DNA of 64,000 nt from Mesorhizobium sp. J8 (GTDB lineage Bacteria; Pseudomonadota; Alphaproteobacteria; Rhizobiales; Rhizobiaceae), in NCBI RefSeq assembly GCF_016591715.1, contig NZ_AP024109.1, forward strand, positions 124,001 through 188,000, given 5' to 3'. Numbering within the stretch: position 1 is the first letter of the stretch; every line of letters starts with the position of its first letter. The notes below the pieces were generated by a model that did no database searches, was not told where the DNA came from, and saw only the letters and a program-made list of their open reading frames with translations. Shown here one piece after another: positions 45,625-54,994 of this stretch. The translations under genes and the position numbers were made by a program.

Positions 45625-47165
45625 CAACGGCTTCCGCGACAGGCGCGCCCGTGGTCGCCAATCGCGGCGCCATCACCGCTTGCGTGATCCTGGCGGTCAT
45701 CATGCAGGCGCTGGACACCACCATCGCCAATGTGGCGCTGCCCTATATCCAGGGCAGCGTCTCGGCGAGCGCCGACCAGATCAACTGGGTGCTCACCTCC
45801 TACATCGTCGCCGCGGCGGTGATGACACCCCCGTCCGGCTATCTCGCCAACCGCTTTGGCCGCAAGCGCATCCTTCTGGTGGCGATCACCGGCTTCGTGG
45901 TCGCCTCGGTGCTGTGCGGCTTCGCGCAGTCGCTGCCGCAGATCGTCGGCTTCCGCTTGCTGCAGGGGCTGTTCGGCGCGGCGCTCGTACCGCTGTCGCA
46001 GTCGATCCTGCTCGACATCTACAGCGTCGAGGAGCGCGGCTCGGCCATGGCGCTGTTCGGCGTCTCGGTCATGGTCGGCCCGGTGCTCGGCCCGGTCATC
46101 GGCGGTTGGCTGACCGAGAACGTCTCCTGGCGCTGGGTTTTCTACATCAACGTGCCGATCGGCGCGCTGGCCTTTATCGGCGTCTCCATGTTCGTCCAGG
46201 AAACCAAGCTCGACCTCAAGGCCAGGCTCGACTGGCTGGGCTTCGGCATGCTCAGCGTCGCCATCGCCTCGCTGCAGATGTTCCTCGACCGCGGCGAGCA
46301 GCTCAACTGGTTCTCCTCGGCCGAGATCATCGTCGAGGCGCTGGTCTGCGCGTCGGCCTTCTACATCTTCATCGTCCATACCTTCACGGCGCGCGACACC
46401 TTCGTGAACCCGCGGCTGTTCCTCGACCGCAATTTCTCCGTCGGCATGATCTTCATCTTCATCATCGGCATCACCTATCTCGCCTCGCTGGCGCTGATGA
46501 CGCCCTATCTGCAGACGCTGATGGGCTATCCGGTGGTGACTGCCGGCATCGTCATGGGGCCGCGCGGCCTCGGCACCATGGCCTGCATGTTCGTGGTCGG
46601 CCGGCTCGTCGGCAAGGTCGACACGCGCTGGCTGCTTTTCATCGGCCTCGCCATCACCGCCTGGGCGATGTACGACATGACCGGCTGGACGCCGGACGTC
46701 TCGCAATGGACGATCATCAGCACCGGCTTCATCCAGGGCGCCGGCCTGGGCTTCCTGTTCGTGCCGCTCACCACCATCACCTTCGCCACGCTGGCGCCGG
46801 AGCGGCGCGCGGAAGGCACCGGCCTCTACAATCTGTCGCGCAACATCGGCTCCAGCGTCGGCATCTCGGTGGTCACCGCGCTGTTGACGCAGAACCAGCA
46901 GATCAACCATGCCAACATCGCCACCTATGTGACGCCCTACAATCCGGCCTTCAGCGACCCCGCGATCTCCCAGGCGCTGAGCCCTTACACCGCAGCCGGC
47001 CGCGCCGCGCTGGACGGCCTGGTCACGCTGCAGGCGACGATCATCTCCTATGTCGACGACTTCAAGCTGATGATGATCCTGTCGCTTGCCGCCATCCCGC
47101 TGGTGCTTCTGCTGCGCAAGCCCGGCACGCCGGCCAAGATCGACCACAGCGCCGTCATGGAGTGA
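45621..47165 (+). CDS. EmrB/QacA-type MFS multidrug efflux permease (DHA2), copy 2
   Basis: A 514-residue proton-coupled exporter with 14 predicted helices. Key segments are QALDTTIANVALPYIQGSVS (helix 1), YIVAAAVMTPPSGYLANRFG, FRLLQGLFGAALVPLSQSIL and VSWRWVFYINVPIGALAFIG. It begins in the stop of the adaptor (ATGA). With the adaptor and an outer-membrane factor from elsewhere it would form an Emr-type tripartite pump. It converges on yidC across a 467-base gap. Confidence 0.92.
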   Translation: MTTASATGAPVVANRGAITACVILAVIMQALDTTIANVALPYIQGSVSASADQINWVLTSYIVAAAVMTPPSGYLANRFGRKRILLVAITGFVVASVLCGFAQSLPQIVGFRLLQGLFGAALVPLSQSILLDIYSVEERGSAMALFGVSVMVGPVLGPVIGGWLTENVSWRWVFYINVPIGALAFIGVSMFVQETKLDLKARLDWLGFGMLSVAIASLQMFLDRGEQLNWFSSAEIIVEALVCASAFYIFIVHTFTARDTFVNPRLFLDRNFSVGMIFIFIIGITYLASLALMTPYLQTLMGYPVVTAGIVMGPRGLGTMACMFVVGRLVGKVDTRWLLFIGLAITAWAMYDMTGWTPDVSQWTIISTGFIQGAGLGFLFVPLTTITFATLAPERRAEGTGLYNLSRNIGSSVGISVVTALLTQNQQINHANIATYVTPYNPAFSDPAISQALSPYTAAGRAALDGLVTLQATIISYVDDFKLMMILSLAAIPLVLLLRKPGTPAKIDHSAVME

Positions 47166-47390
47166 AAGGACCGGAATCCCGCCACCTGCGGGACCCCGGC
47201 CTGCCGGACGACCTCCCAAACACCGGCGTCGCCGCGCCGGAAGCCGTCCGGCCATTTTTGGGGAGGACCGAAATCATACGAAGCCGGGCGGCGCGGAGTT
47301 TCAGGAACTCTGAATAATTCCCGAAAATCATTCTCGCCCAGTGCATCTAGGGCAATCACGTATGGGTTTATCGGCGAAGGGGAACGCAAC

Positions 47391-47433
47391 GTCGTCATCC
47401 TCGGGCTTGACCCGAGGATCCATTCCCGTGACC
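47391..47433. repeat. Palindromic repeat ATCCTCGGG-cttga-CCCGAGGAT
   Basis: A perfect 9-bp stem with 5-nt loop at 47397-47419, flanked by GTCGTC and CCATTCCCGTGAC. This text is a common dispersed element in alphaproteobacterial genomes as I remember it. It is the only copy I noticed in the window. Confidence 0.65.
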
Positions 47434-47581
47434 CTTGCCGCGGAGTGTGACGGTGCAGAATTCTGTAACCGTTGCAACGCCTTAGCGTGCCGGTATGAAT
47501 CCAGGGCCCGCGCGCGCCGCTCCGGGGTGTAAGCCACGGCCAATCGCGAAGGTTGGCGCTGTCCCGTTGGCATCTCCAACG

Positions 47582-47611
47582 AAAAACCCCGGCCAATGAA
47601 GGCCGGGTTTT
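47582..47611. terminator. Rho-independent, bidirectional terminator
   Basis: AAAAACCCCGGCC-aatgaa-GGCCGGGTTTT: a GC-rich stem flanked by an A-run and a T-run, working in both directions. On the minus strand it ends the yidC unit 20 bases after its stop; on the plus strand it could end the EmrAB unit. Confidence 0.85.
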
Positions 47612-47632
47612 GATATGTAACGTAGGATCCGG

Positions 47633-49465
47633 CTATTCCGCCGGCGATGGTTTCTTGCGGAACATCGCCGCGAGATTGTCCCACAATTCGATCTTGGCGC
47701 CCTGGCGCTTCATGATGACGCCCTGCTGGAGGATCGACAGCGTGTTGTTCCAGGCCCAGTAGATGACGAGGCCGGCCGGAAAGGAGCCCATCATGAAGGT
47801 GAAGATCACCGGCATCCAGGTGAAGATCGCCGCCTGCGTCGGGTCCGGCGGCGCCGGGTTCATGCGCATCTGCAGGAACATGGTGATGCCCATCACCACC
47901 GCCCAGGCGCCCATATGCGGCAGGAAGGCGGGCGCCGCGAACGGCAGCAGGCCGAACAGGTTGAAGATCGAGGTCGGATCCGGCGCCGCGAGATCGTGGA
48001 TCCAGCCGAAGAACGGCGCGTGCCGCATCTCGATGGTGATGTAGAGCACCTTGTAGAGCGAGAAGAAGACCGGGATCTGCAGCGCCACCGGCCAGCAGCC
48101 GGCCAGCGGGTTGATCTTCTCGGTCTTGTAGAGCTCCATCATCGCCTGCTGCTGCTTCATCTTGTCGTCCGCGTATTTCTCGCGGATCTCCAGCATCTTC
48201 GGCTGCACCTTCTTCATGTTCGCCATCGAGGCATAGGACTTGTTGGCGAGCGGGAAGAAGATGGCCTTGACGATGACGGTGGTGGCGAGGATCGCCAGGC
48301 CGAAATTGCCGAAGAATTTGTAGAGCGTGTCGATGAGCGAGAACATCGGCTGCGTGATGAACCAGAACCAGCCCCAATCGATCAGCTTGTCGAAGAGCCG
48401 AATGTTGCGGTCCTTCTCATAGGCGTTGATCTTGTTTACTTCCTTGGCGCCGGCAAACACCTCGGTCTCGATGGTTGCCGATTGGCCGGCGTCTACATTG
48501 ATGGCATCAGTCAGGAAGTCAGACTGGTAGCTATGGGGGTGAAGGCCGCCGCTCAGATCGAAATACGAGAAGGTAGGTTGAAACGGCTGCTTCTCGGAAG
48601 GCACCAGCGTCACCGCCCAATATTTATCGGTGATGCCGAGCCAGCCATCGGTCGACTTCCCAGGCTTGTATTGTTTGTCTTTCTCGACAGCTGCGTATTT
48701 GTGCTCCTGCAGCCCCTCGCTACCGGTGACGCCGATCAAGCCTTCGTGCAGCACATAAGTGCTGGCGACCGCAGGCTTATCGAAACGCGTAACCCTGCCG
48801 TAATTATAGAGCGAGACGGCGGCGGTTCCTGAGTTCTGCACGGTGTCGGAGACGGTGAACATATAGTCGCTGTCTACCGAGATGGTGCGCTTGAACGTCA
48901 AGCCCTTGTCGTTGGTGAAGGTCAGGGTCACCGGCGACGATGGAGTCAGCGTCGCGTTGCCCTCGACGCTCCAAACCGTATCCGCACCTGGCACCGCACC
49001 GGTCTTGTCGTTGCCGACGAAACCGATCTCGGCGAAATAGCCATTGGGCAGCGATGACGGGTTGAGCAGCTCGATCTTAGGCGAGTTCTTGTCGACCGTC
49101 TCGGTGTAATGCTTGAGCTTCAAGTCGTCGAGGCGCGCGCCGGTCAGGTTGATCGAGCCCTCGAGGCTTGGCGTGTCGATCTTGACTCGCTTGGTCGCGG
49201 CGATGGCCTGGTCGCGGCTGGCGGCGGTCACCGTTTCACCGCCGGGCGCGCCGGGAACGCTTCCGGAAGCCGGGGCCGGCGTTCCGGCCGCACCGGAGTT
49301 GGCGCCGCCGCCCGCTTCCTTCTTCTGCGCCTCGACGCGCTGCTGCTCGATGCGGGCCTGCTCGCGCTGCTGCTCCATGCGCGGGTTCATGTAGAACACC
49401 TGCCAGAGCGTCAGGATCAGCACCGACAGCGCAATGGTGATGAAGAAATTGCGGTTGTTTTCCAT
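47633..49465 (-). CDS. yidC: Membrane protein insertase YidC
   Basis: A 610-residue inner-membrane insertase (Oxa1/Alb3 class). The N-terminal helix is NNRNFFITIALSVLILTLWQ, followed by a Gln/Glu/Ala-rich linker and a large periplasmic beta-sandwich domain (about residues 90-355, GSINLTGARLDDLKLKHYTE onward). The conserved insertase core has IDTLYKFFGNFGLAILATTV, INPLAGCWPVALQIPVFFSL and IYWAWNNTLSILQQGVIMKR. The core contains the hydrophilic groove Arg typical of the family. It is third in the rpmH-rnpA-yidC series; the hydrophobic insertion sites end in a short basic tail (FRKKPSPAE). Confidence 0.97.
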   Translation of the reverse strand: MENNRNFFITIALSVLILTLWQVFYMNPRMEQQREQARIEQQRVEAQKKEAGGGANSGAAGTPAPASGSVPGAPGGETVTAASRDQAIAATKRVKIDTPSLEGSINLTGARLDDLKLKHYTETVDKNSPKIELLNPSSLPNGYFAEIGFVGNDKTGAVPGADTVWSVEGNATLTPSSPVTLTFTNDKGLTFKRTISVDSDYMFTVSDTVQNSGTAAVSLYNYGRVTRFDKPAVASTYVLHEGLIGVTGSEGLQEHKYAAVEKDKQYKPGKSTDGWLGITDKYWAVTLVPSEKQPFQPTFSYFDLSGGLHPHSYQSDFLTDAINVDAGQSATIETEVFAGAKEVNKINAYEKDRNIRLFDKLIDWGWFWFITQPMFSLIDTLYKFFGNFGLAILATTVIVKAIFFPLANKSYASMANMKKVQPKMLEIREKYADDKMKQQQAMMELYKTEKINPLAGCWPVALQIPVFFSLYKVLYITIEMRHAPFFGWIHDLAAPDPTSIFNLFGLLPFAAPAFLPHMGAWAVVMGITMFLQMRMNPAPPDPTQAAIFTWMPVIFTFMMGSFPAGLVIYWAWNNTLSILQQGVIMKRQGAKIELWDNLAAMFRKKPSPAE

Positions 49466-49479
49466 CGAAAGCCCTTGGC

Positions 49480-49833
49480 CTATCGTGTTCCGCGCAGCCG
49501 GCGGGAAAGCTCGGCCTTCAACTGGCCGAACGGAATGGCAAGCACGTCTTCGCGCCCGACGATGACATAGTCATTGCCGGGCGCCATGTCATCGGCGGCA
49601 TGCACGCGCACGGCTTCCCTCAGCCGCCGCCGGACGCGGTTGCGCACCACGGCGTTGCCGACCTTCTTGGTGACGGTGAAGCCGACGCGCGGCGCAAGGT
49701 CGTCGCCGCGGTCGAGAACTTCAACGAGGAAAAGCCGGCCGCGGCGTTTCTCGCCGCCGCGCACAGCCAGGAAATCCGCGCGTTTCAGAAGCCGCCCGGG
49801 AACCTGTCCCTTTGGCTTGCCGGTTGCGGGCAA
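49480..49833 (-). CDS. rnpA: Ribonuclease P protein component
   Basis: A 117-residue basic protein that assists the RNase P RNA in removing tRNA 5' leaders. The central [20 protein letters not shown] contains the RNR signature; [20 protein letters not shown] is the typical C-terminal block. The ATG at 49833 lies 15 bp from the rpmH stop and yidC follows after 14 bp, so the three are one operon. The N-terminal [13 protein letters not shown] extension is a little longer than usual, so a start a few codons later cannot be excluded. Confidence 0.95.
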   Translation of the reverse strand: MPATGKPKGQVPGRLLKRADFLAVRGGEKRRGRLFLVEVLDRGDDLAPRVGFTVTKKVGNAVVRNRVRRRLREAVRVHAADDMAPGNDYVIVGREDVLAIPFGQLKAELSRRLRGTR

Positions 49834-49848
49834 CGATCTCGTCTTCCG

Positions 49849-49983
49849 TTAGGCGCTGAGCCGCTTGCGGCCGCGGTTGCGGCGGGCAGCAACGACGCCG
49901 CGGCCACCCTTGGTGGCCATGCGGGCACGGAAACCATGCCGACGCTTCCGGACGAGTTTGGACGGTTGGTATGTACGCTTCAT
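49849..49983 (-). CDS. rpmH: 50S ribosomal protein L34
   Basis: The 44-residue ribosomal protein reads [20 protein letters not shown] at the N-terminus, then [20 protein letters not shown] and RLSA. It is complete and diagnostic. It heads the rpmH-rnpA-yidC operon. Its promoter must be within the 255-base gap to the divergent kinase gene; no dnaA or origin features are visible beside it, so the classical origin region is not here. Confidence 0.98.
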   Translation of the reverse strand: MKRTYQPSKLVRKRRHGFRARMATKGGRGVVAARRNRGRKRLSA

Positions 49984-50238
49984 TTGTTTTAATACCGCGG
50001 CGTGCGGCCCTTCTTGATTCTGTCACTCTGTAACAGGAGCTTTGCCGGGCCGGCTTAGGCGCGATCGAAACCGCGCCGGGACGAATGGCCCGAGCGTGAG
50101 CGGGCTTATAGAAAGAAGGTTTTTGGAAGTCAATCCGGCGTGGTTGCGAGGCATTTTTCGCTGGACCAAGGTTGAAATTGGCAAAAAAGCTGCAAATCGC
50201 ATAATCTTGGCCGATCAAGGCCTCGTGAAGACCGCGTC

Positions 50239-51732
50239 ATGACGAGTGAAGCTCTGTCCACCGATGAAAAGGCACAGCCGGCCGCGGCGAATTCGTCGCG
50301 CCGGGTGCCGCTGTCGCGCGGCCTGTCGACCAAGCTTCTCTTCCTCACCATCGCCTTCGTGCTCTTGGCCGAAGTCCTGATCTTCCTGCCCTGGATCGCC
50401 AGCTACCGGGTCAACTGGCTGAAGGAGCGCTTGAGCACCGCCGCCGCCGTGTCGATCGTGCTGTTGCAGGGCGAACCCAATGCGCTGTCGCACAACGCCC
50501 AGAACGACGTGCTGATGGCGATCGGCGCCAAGGCGATCGCCGTACGCGACGGCGGGGTCTCGCGGCTGCTCGTCGTTTCCGACATGCCGCCCCAGGTCGA
50601 CGAGCATATCGACATCGCCGATGTCGGGCTGGTCAACGGCATGACCGGCGCGCTCGACACGCTGTTCTTCGGCGGCAAGCGCATGCTGCGCGTCTTCGGC
50701 CCGGTCGGCGACAGCGACAAGGAATTCGAGCTGATCATGCCGGATTACCGGCTGCGCGACGCCATGCTCAGATATTCGCGCAATGTCGCCGTCGTCTCGC
50801 TGCTGATCTCGCTCTTCACCGCCATGCTGGTCTATGCGGCGATCGACCTGATCATGATCGGGCCGATCCGCACCATGACGCGTTCGATCCTGGCCTTCTC
50901 CGAGGCGCCCGACGATCCCGGACGCGTCATCTCGCCGACGGACCGCTCCGACGAGATCGGCGTGGCCGAGCGCGAGCTGGCGCAGATGCAGGACCGGCTG
51001 CAGAAGATGCTGTCGGAGCAGAAGCACCTCGCCGATCTCGGCCTGGCCGTGTCGAAGATCAATCACGATATGCGCAACATCCTGGCTTCCGCGCAGCTGA
51101 TGTCCGACCGCCTGCGCCAGGTGAAGGACCCGACCGTGCAGTCCTTCGCGCCGAAGCTTGTGCGCGCGCTCGACCGGGCCGTCTCCTATTCCGAGGGCGT
51201 GCTTCACTATGGCCGTACGCAGGAGCCGGCGCCGTCGCGCCGCAGGCTGCGGCTCCGCCAGCTGGTCGACGACGTGCAAGGCCTGCTCGACATCGAGGAA
51301 GGCATCGAGTTCATCAATGGCGTCGAGCATGCCTTCGAGGTGGACGCCGATTCCGACCAGCTTTTCCGCGTGCTCACCAATCTCTGCCGCAACGCGGTGC
51401 AGGCGATGGCCGCCGACACCGAGAGCGCGGTGGTGCGCCGGCTGGCGGTCGCGGCCGAGCGCCACGGCAGCGTCAGCCGCATCACCGTCACCGACACCGG
51501 CCCCGGCCTGCCGCCCAAGGCGCGCGAGAATCTCTTCGCCGCCTTCCGCGGCTCGGCGCGCAGCGGCGGCACCGGGCTTGGCCTGGCGATCGCGCATGAA
51601 TTGATCCGCGCCCACGGCGGCACGGTCGAGCTCGTCGAATCGATCGGCGGCCGCACCGTCTTCGCCGTCACCATTCCCGACCAGCCGGTCCGGCTCGACC
51701 AGGCGCGCAACGGCCTGCGCCGCCCTGCCTGA
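50239..51732 (+). CDS. Membrane sensor histidine kinase
   Basis: A 497-residue kinase. Helix 1 (LLFLTIAFVLLAEVLIFLPW, about residues 34-53) and helix 2 (VAVVSLLISLFTAMLVYAAI, about 183-202) flank a periplasmic sensor domain of about 130 residues. A HAMP-like region and coiled coil (ERELAQMQDRLQKMLSEQKH) lead to a phosphoacceptor box LAVSKINHDMRNILASAQLM. The ATPase domain shows NLCRNAVQAMA, VTDTGPGLPPKA and GTGLGLAIAHELI. No response regulator lies next to it, so its partner is elsewhere. It is divergent from rpmH, as I recall for rhizobia. The ligand is unknown. Confidence 0.9.
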   Translation: MTSEALSTDEKAQPAAANSSRRVPLSRGLSTKLLFLTIAFVLLAEVLIFLPWIASYRVNWLKERLSTAAAVSIVLLQGEPNALSHNAQNDVLMAIGAKAIAVRDGGVSRLLVVSDMPPQVDEHIDIADVGLVNGMTGALDTLFFGGKRMLRVFGPVGDSDKEFELIMPDYRLRDAMLRYSRNVAVVSLLISLFTAMLVYAAIDLIMIGPIRTMTRSILAFSEAPDDPGRVISPTDRSDEIGVAERELAQMQDRLQKMLSEQKHLADLGLAVSKINHDMRNILASAQLMSDRLRQVKDPTVQSFAPKLVRALDRAVSYSEGVLHYGRTQEPAPSRRRLRLRQLVDDVQGLLDIEEGIEFINGVEHAFEVDADSDQLFRVLTNLCRNAVQAMAADTESAVVRRLAVAAERHGSVSRITVTDTGPGLPPKARENLFAAFRGSARSGGTGLGLAIAHELIRAHGGTVELVESIGGRTVFAVTIPDQPVRLDQARNGLRRPA

Positions 51733-52011
51733 GGTTTGCCGATACTCAGGTGGTACCGGCCTGCGAACGGCGGCTTCCTGCGCTTCCGGTGCTCACCTAC
51801 TTAAGTACGCTCCGCTCCGGTTCTTTGAAGCCACCATTCTCGGCCTGGCCTGACCTGAATCTTGGCACACCTCGACATCGTTGAAACACCTGCGACAAAA
51901 CTTTTGCCGGATCGGCTTGCTTTTCGCAAATTCAGTCGTTAGGGAACACTCCACATCGCGGCCGGTCGTCTCGACCGGATCGCGGGGCTTGTGTCAAACA
52001 CGGCCTGTTGC
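51733..52011. other. Gap between kinase and tRNA-Arg
   Basis: No gene seen. It holds the palindromic element at 51772-51832 and, close to the tRNA, a GACCGGTC-like inverted repeat (GGCCGGTCGTCTCGACCGGA at 51960-51979). A tRNA promoter must be within the last 100 bases, but I could not assign its boxes. Confidence 0.45.
51772..51832. repeat. Imperfect palindrome centred on TACTTAAGTA
   Basis: TACTTAAGTA (51798-51807) is a perfect 10-bp palindrome at the centre; GGCTTC (51772-51777) and GAAGCC (51827-51832) mirror each other at the edges, with CTTCCGG/CCGG blocks between. Another intergenic palindromic unit, distinct from the others. Confidence 0.5.
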
Positions 52012-52088
52012 GCGCCCGTAGCTCAGCTGGATAGAGCACCAGACTACGAATCTGGGGGTCAGGAGTTCGAATCTCTTCGGGCGCGCCA
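52012..52088 (+). tRNA. tRNA-Arg (anticodon ACG)
   Basis: A complete 77-nt cloverleaf with encoded CCA. Acceptor GCGCCCG pairs with CGGGCGC, the D arm is GCTC...GAGC, the anticodon stem is CCAGA/TCTGG with loop CTACGAA (anticodon ACG), and the T arm is AGGAG-TTCGAAT-CTCTT. The A at position 34 is presumably edited to inosine to read CGU, CGC and CGA. Confidence 0.97.
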
Positions 52089-52260
52089 ATAGTTTCAGAG
52101 ATCCGGCCGAACCTCGCGGTTGCAAATGACCGATTTGAAACGGCTTTGAATTGTCGGATGATTCGCGAGGACGGGAGGCAACCGGTCCGGTCACGGGCGA
52201 CCATCCCGCGCAACGAGATGATCCCCTGCCGAGTTGCCGGGAGCCAGGGTCCGAGGGAAC

Positions 52261-53220
52261 TCAGCCTTCCATCTCTTTCTCCCACCAGCCGCGGGTGTTC
52301 ACGCCAGCGGCGTCGGCGAGAGCTTCCAGCTGCGCGATGTCGTCGCTTGGGAGCGTGATGCTGGTGGCCCGGACCAGGCCATCGATGTGGGCGGGCCTGG
52401 TGACGCCGATGATCGGCGTCGTGCCCTTGGCGATGGCCCAAGCCGTCGCGACATCGGCAGCTGCCGCGCCCTGCTTCTGGCCGATCGAGGCGAGCTTGTC
52501 CGTCAGCGCCTTCAGCTGAGGCAGCATGCCGTTGTAGGTTTCCGCCCGGTTGCTGCCTTCCGGCAGCGGGTTCTCCGGACTGTACTTGCCGCTCAGGGCG
52601 CCTTGTTCGAGCACCATATAGGCGAAGAACGGGATGCCGTGGTCGCGGCAATAATCCAGGATGCCGGCGTCCTCGGAGCCGCGGTAGAGCAGGCTGTAGT
52701 GGTTTTGGACCGCCTCGACCCGGAACCCGTCTTTCCCGAGAATCCGGTCGGCGAGCTCGATTTCGCCCAGTCTGTGATTCGAGACGCCAACATGTCTGAC
52801 CTTCCCGCTCTTCAGCAACGGGATCAGGTGAGGGGTCCACCGTGCGACGTCGGCCGGATTGTGGATCCAGTAGAGGTCGATGTAGCCGGTGCCGAGGCGG
52901 GCCAGGCTCTGCTCCAGCATGTCCGCCATCGGATCGGCGCCGGGTCCCGCAGCCTGCGGGGTGAACTTGGTGGAGAGCTGGTAGTCGCCGCGGGGGAAGC
53001 GCTTCAACACCTCCCCGAGAACGGTCTCGGAACGGCCCATGCCATATACCGCGGCGGTGTCCCACAGGGTGAAGCCGGCCGCATGCGCCTTGTCCGCGAT
53101 TTCGTCCCGGCTCGTCCGGGTCAGCGGGCTGCCGAAATAGCCGTCCCCGGTCTCGCCGCTGTCGCCCCAGGCCCAGGTCCCGAGTGCGACCTTGGGTGTC
53201 TTCAGTCTATCGATCGTCAT
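52261..53220 (-). CDS. Aldo/keto reductase
   Basis: A 319-residue NADPH-dependent TIM-barrel oxidoreductase. The start region (VALGTWAWGD), the catalytic Asp/Tyr block (FTLWDTAAVYGMGRSETVLG), the Lys strand (DYQLSTKFTPQ), the His strand (YIDLYWIHNPADV) and the NADP-binding GTTPIIGVTRPAHIDGLVRA are all present, as in the YghZ/AKR13-like group. The ATG at 53220 is preceded by GGAGCGAAC. It is divergent from an AraC-family regulator about 180 bp away, which probably controls it. The substrate is unknown. Confidence 0.9.
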   Translation of the reverse strand: MTIDRLKTPKVALGTWAWGDSGETGDGYFGSPLTRTSRDEIADKAHAAGFTLWDTAAVYGMGRSETVLGEVLKRFPRGDYQLSTKFTPQAAGPGADPMADMLEQSLARLGTGYIDLYWIHNPADVARWTPHLIPLLKSGKVRHVGVSNHRLGEIELADRILGKDGFRVEAVQNHYSLLYRGSEDAGILDYCRDHGIPFFAYMVLEQGALSGKYSPENPLPEGSNRAETYNGMLPQLKALTDKLASIGQKQGAAAADVATAWAIAKGTTPIIGVTRPAHIDGLVRATSITLPSDDIAQLEALADAAGVNTRGWWEKEMEG

Positions 53221-53397
53221 GTTCGCTCCATGCTTGTTCGCTTTGTTCCGTGGCCTGGTTCGCTTGACCAGAGCCGCTGACACTGTGGCGAGCGGTGACG
53301 TCGAACCGGTAGCCCGATGCGCCGGGATTGTTGCCTGATCCTCCAGACGCTGCGGTTCGCATTGCCGCGCATCCGCGCGCGTGCGATGGTAGGATTG

Positions 53398-54297
53398 ATG
53401 GAAAAACTGTCCGAAATCGCAGCTTTGATTGCCCGGCACGTCTCGAAGGATGGCTTCCACGCCACCCCTCTTGAACGTGTGACGCTTGTTCGATCCTCTA
53501 CGGTGACGATGCCGATGCCGAATGTCTACCGGCCGCAGCTGTGCCTCGTCGCGCAGGGGCACAAGGATGTCATGCTGGGCGACCGCGTGTTCAGATACGC
53601 ACCGGGGCGCTATGGCGTCGTGACCTACGACCTGCCGGCTACAGGCCGCGTGGTCGAGGCGACCCCCGACAAACCCTATCTTTGCCTGTACCTCGATTTC
53701 GATCCGGTCATGCTGGGGGACCTGGCGCAGCGCGTACCGCCGCCGCCGGGAGCGCCGGCCCTGCCCATAGGCAAGACGGTGTCCGACGCCGGCGCCGACC
53801 TGCTCGACGCGGTCCTGCGCCTGCTGCGCCTGCTCGACGATCCGCCGGCGCTGCCCGTGCTCGGGCCGCTTGCCGAGCAGGAAATTCTCTATCGCCTGCT
53901 CGCCGGCCCGGATGGCGCCAGGATGCGCCACATCACCTCCAGCCAGGGCCGGATGGCCCAGGTCGGCCGCGCCATCGCCTGGATCGGGCGGAACTTCCGG
54001 GAACGGTTCAGCATCGAGCGGCTTGCCGCGGAAATCGGCATGAGTCCGTCGAGCCTGCACGAGCATTTTCGCGCCGTGACGGCGATGACGCCGCTGCAGT
54101 TCCAGAAGCAGCTCCGCTTGCAGGACGCGCGCAGCCTGATGCTCGTTCAGGACATCGACGCCGCGACCGCGGCCTTCCATGTGGGTTATGAAAGCCCGTC
54201 GCAGTTCAGCCGCGAATATCGCCGCCATTTTGGCGAGCCGCCGGCGCGCGACATAGCCCGCTTGCGCGCTTCGCCGGGCTTGGCGGTGGTCGCTTGA
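53398..54297 (+). CDS. AraC-family transcriptional regulator with N-terminal cupin domain
   Basis: A regulator of about 299 residues. The N-terminal AraC_N/cupin-type ligand domain (MPMPNVYRPQLCLVAQGHKD, YLCLYLDFDP) is followed by the C-terminal double HTH (FSIERLAAEIGMSPSSLHEH and AAFHVGYESPSQFSREYRRH). I use the ATG at 53398 (MEKLSEIAALIARHV), with TAGGA a few bases upstream; ATGs at 53386 or 53317 are alternatives. It is divergent from the aldo/keto reductase gene, a pairing common in this family, and probably activates it. Confidence 0.87.
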   Translation: MEKLSEIAALIARHVSKDGFHATPLERVTLVRSSTVTMPMPNVYRPQLCLVAQGHKDVMLGDRVFRYAPGRYGVVTYDLPATGRVVEATPDKPYLCLYLDFDPVMLGDLAQRVPPPPGAPALPIGKTVSDAGADLLDAVLRLLRLLDDPPALPVLGPLAEQEILYRLLAGPDGARMRHITSSQGRMAQVGRAIAWIGRNFRERFSIERLAAEIGMSPSSLHEHFRAVTAMTPLQFQKQLRLQDARSLMLVQDIDAATAAFHVGYESPSQFSREYRRHFGEPPARDIARLRASPGLAVVA

Positions 54298-54422
54298 GTT
54301 CGGCTGACCGAGCCGTGGGGCGTTCATGCGCGTGCCAAAACCAATTGCAAAATAAAATCAGTCGATCTAACCTAAACCGGTTGCACAACGCAATCAGATC
54401 GAATGCATGTGAGGAGCAGGCA

Positions 54423-54950
54423 ATGGCCAAGCTCGTGTTCGGAATGAACCAGTCGCTGGACGGCTATGTCGATCACACGGCGTTCGGGCCAAGCCCCACG
54501 CTGTTTCGCCACTTCATCGCGGAGGCCGAGCGGCAGTCGGGCAGCGTCTACGGCCGCCGCATGTACGAGATCATGCGCTATTGGGACGACGAGCATCCCG
54601 AGTGGGATGGCGAGCGGCTTGCCTATGCGGCGGCGTGGCGGCGCCAGCCGAAATGGGTCGTTTCGCGCACGTTGAAGTCTGTCGGCCCCAATGCCAGGCT
54701 TGTCGAGGGCGATCTCGGGGGCGCAATGCGGAAGCTGAAGGCCGAGCACGACGGCGAGATCGAAGTCGCAGGCCCAGACTTGGCGCGAAGCCTCACCGAG
54801 CTGGGCTTGATCGACGAGTATCGGATCTACCTGCATCCGGTGGTGCTTGGCCGCGGCAAGCCCTATTTCGCCGGACCCCGCCCGCCGCTCCGTCTGGTGG
54901 CTCATGACCGGATCGAGGATGTGATCAGGTTGTCCTACGTTCCTGTCTGA
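54423..54950 (+). CDS. Dihydrofolate reductase-like (RibD C-terminal domain) protein
   Basis: A 175-residue protein of the YyaP/RibD-C class, a DHFR fold binding NADPH. It opens MAKLVFGMNQSLDGYVD, has a VYGRRMYEIMRYWDD block and ends with LTELGLIDEYRIYLHPVVLG and GKPYFAG, as in the family. It lacks the full set of folate-binding residues of true DHFR, and its physiological substrate is unknown. The ATG at 54423 has GAGGAG upstream. It follows the AraC gene on the same strand by 125 bp. Confidence 0.85.
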   Translation: MAKLVFGMNQSLDGYVDHTAFGPSPTLFRHFIAEAERQSGSVYGRRMYEIMRYWDDEHPEWDGERLAYAAAWRRQPKWVVSRTLKSVGPNARLVEGDLGGAMRKLKAEHDGEIEVAGPDLARSLTELGLIDEYRIYLHPVVLGRGKPYFAGPRPPLRLVAHDRIEDVIRLSYVPV

Positions 54951-54994
54951 TCTCGCGGTCAGGCGCCGCCGCCTGTTGGAAAGCCGTAAGCGTC

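Larger units (their letters stand above)
47166..47632. other. 467-base gene-free convergent gap with repeat and terminator
   Basis: No ORF here has coding character. The left 200 bases are unremarkable. The right half contains the ATCCTCGGG palindrome and a terminator, both listed separately, and a stretch rich in short GC repeats (GGGCCCGCGCGCGCCGC). Confidence 0.6.

Noticed and set aside
45357..47255. 632-codon antisense and 584-codon alternate-frame readings over the EmrB-like gene
   Set aside because: Both are low-complexity Arg/His/Gly text without helices or motifs; the permease frame is clear.
49984..50238. Replication origin or dnaA boxes next to rpmH
   Set aside because: rpmH is often near oriC in other bacteria, but I see no TTATCCACA clusters, no dnaA or dnaN gene, and the neighbours are not origin genes.
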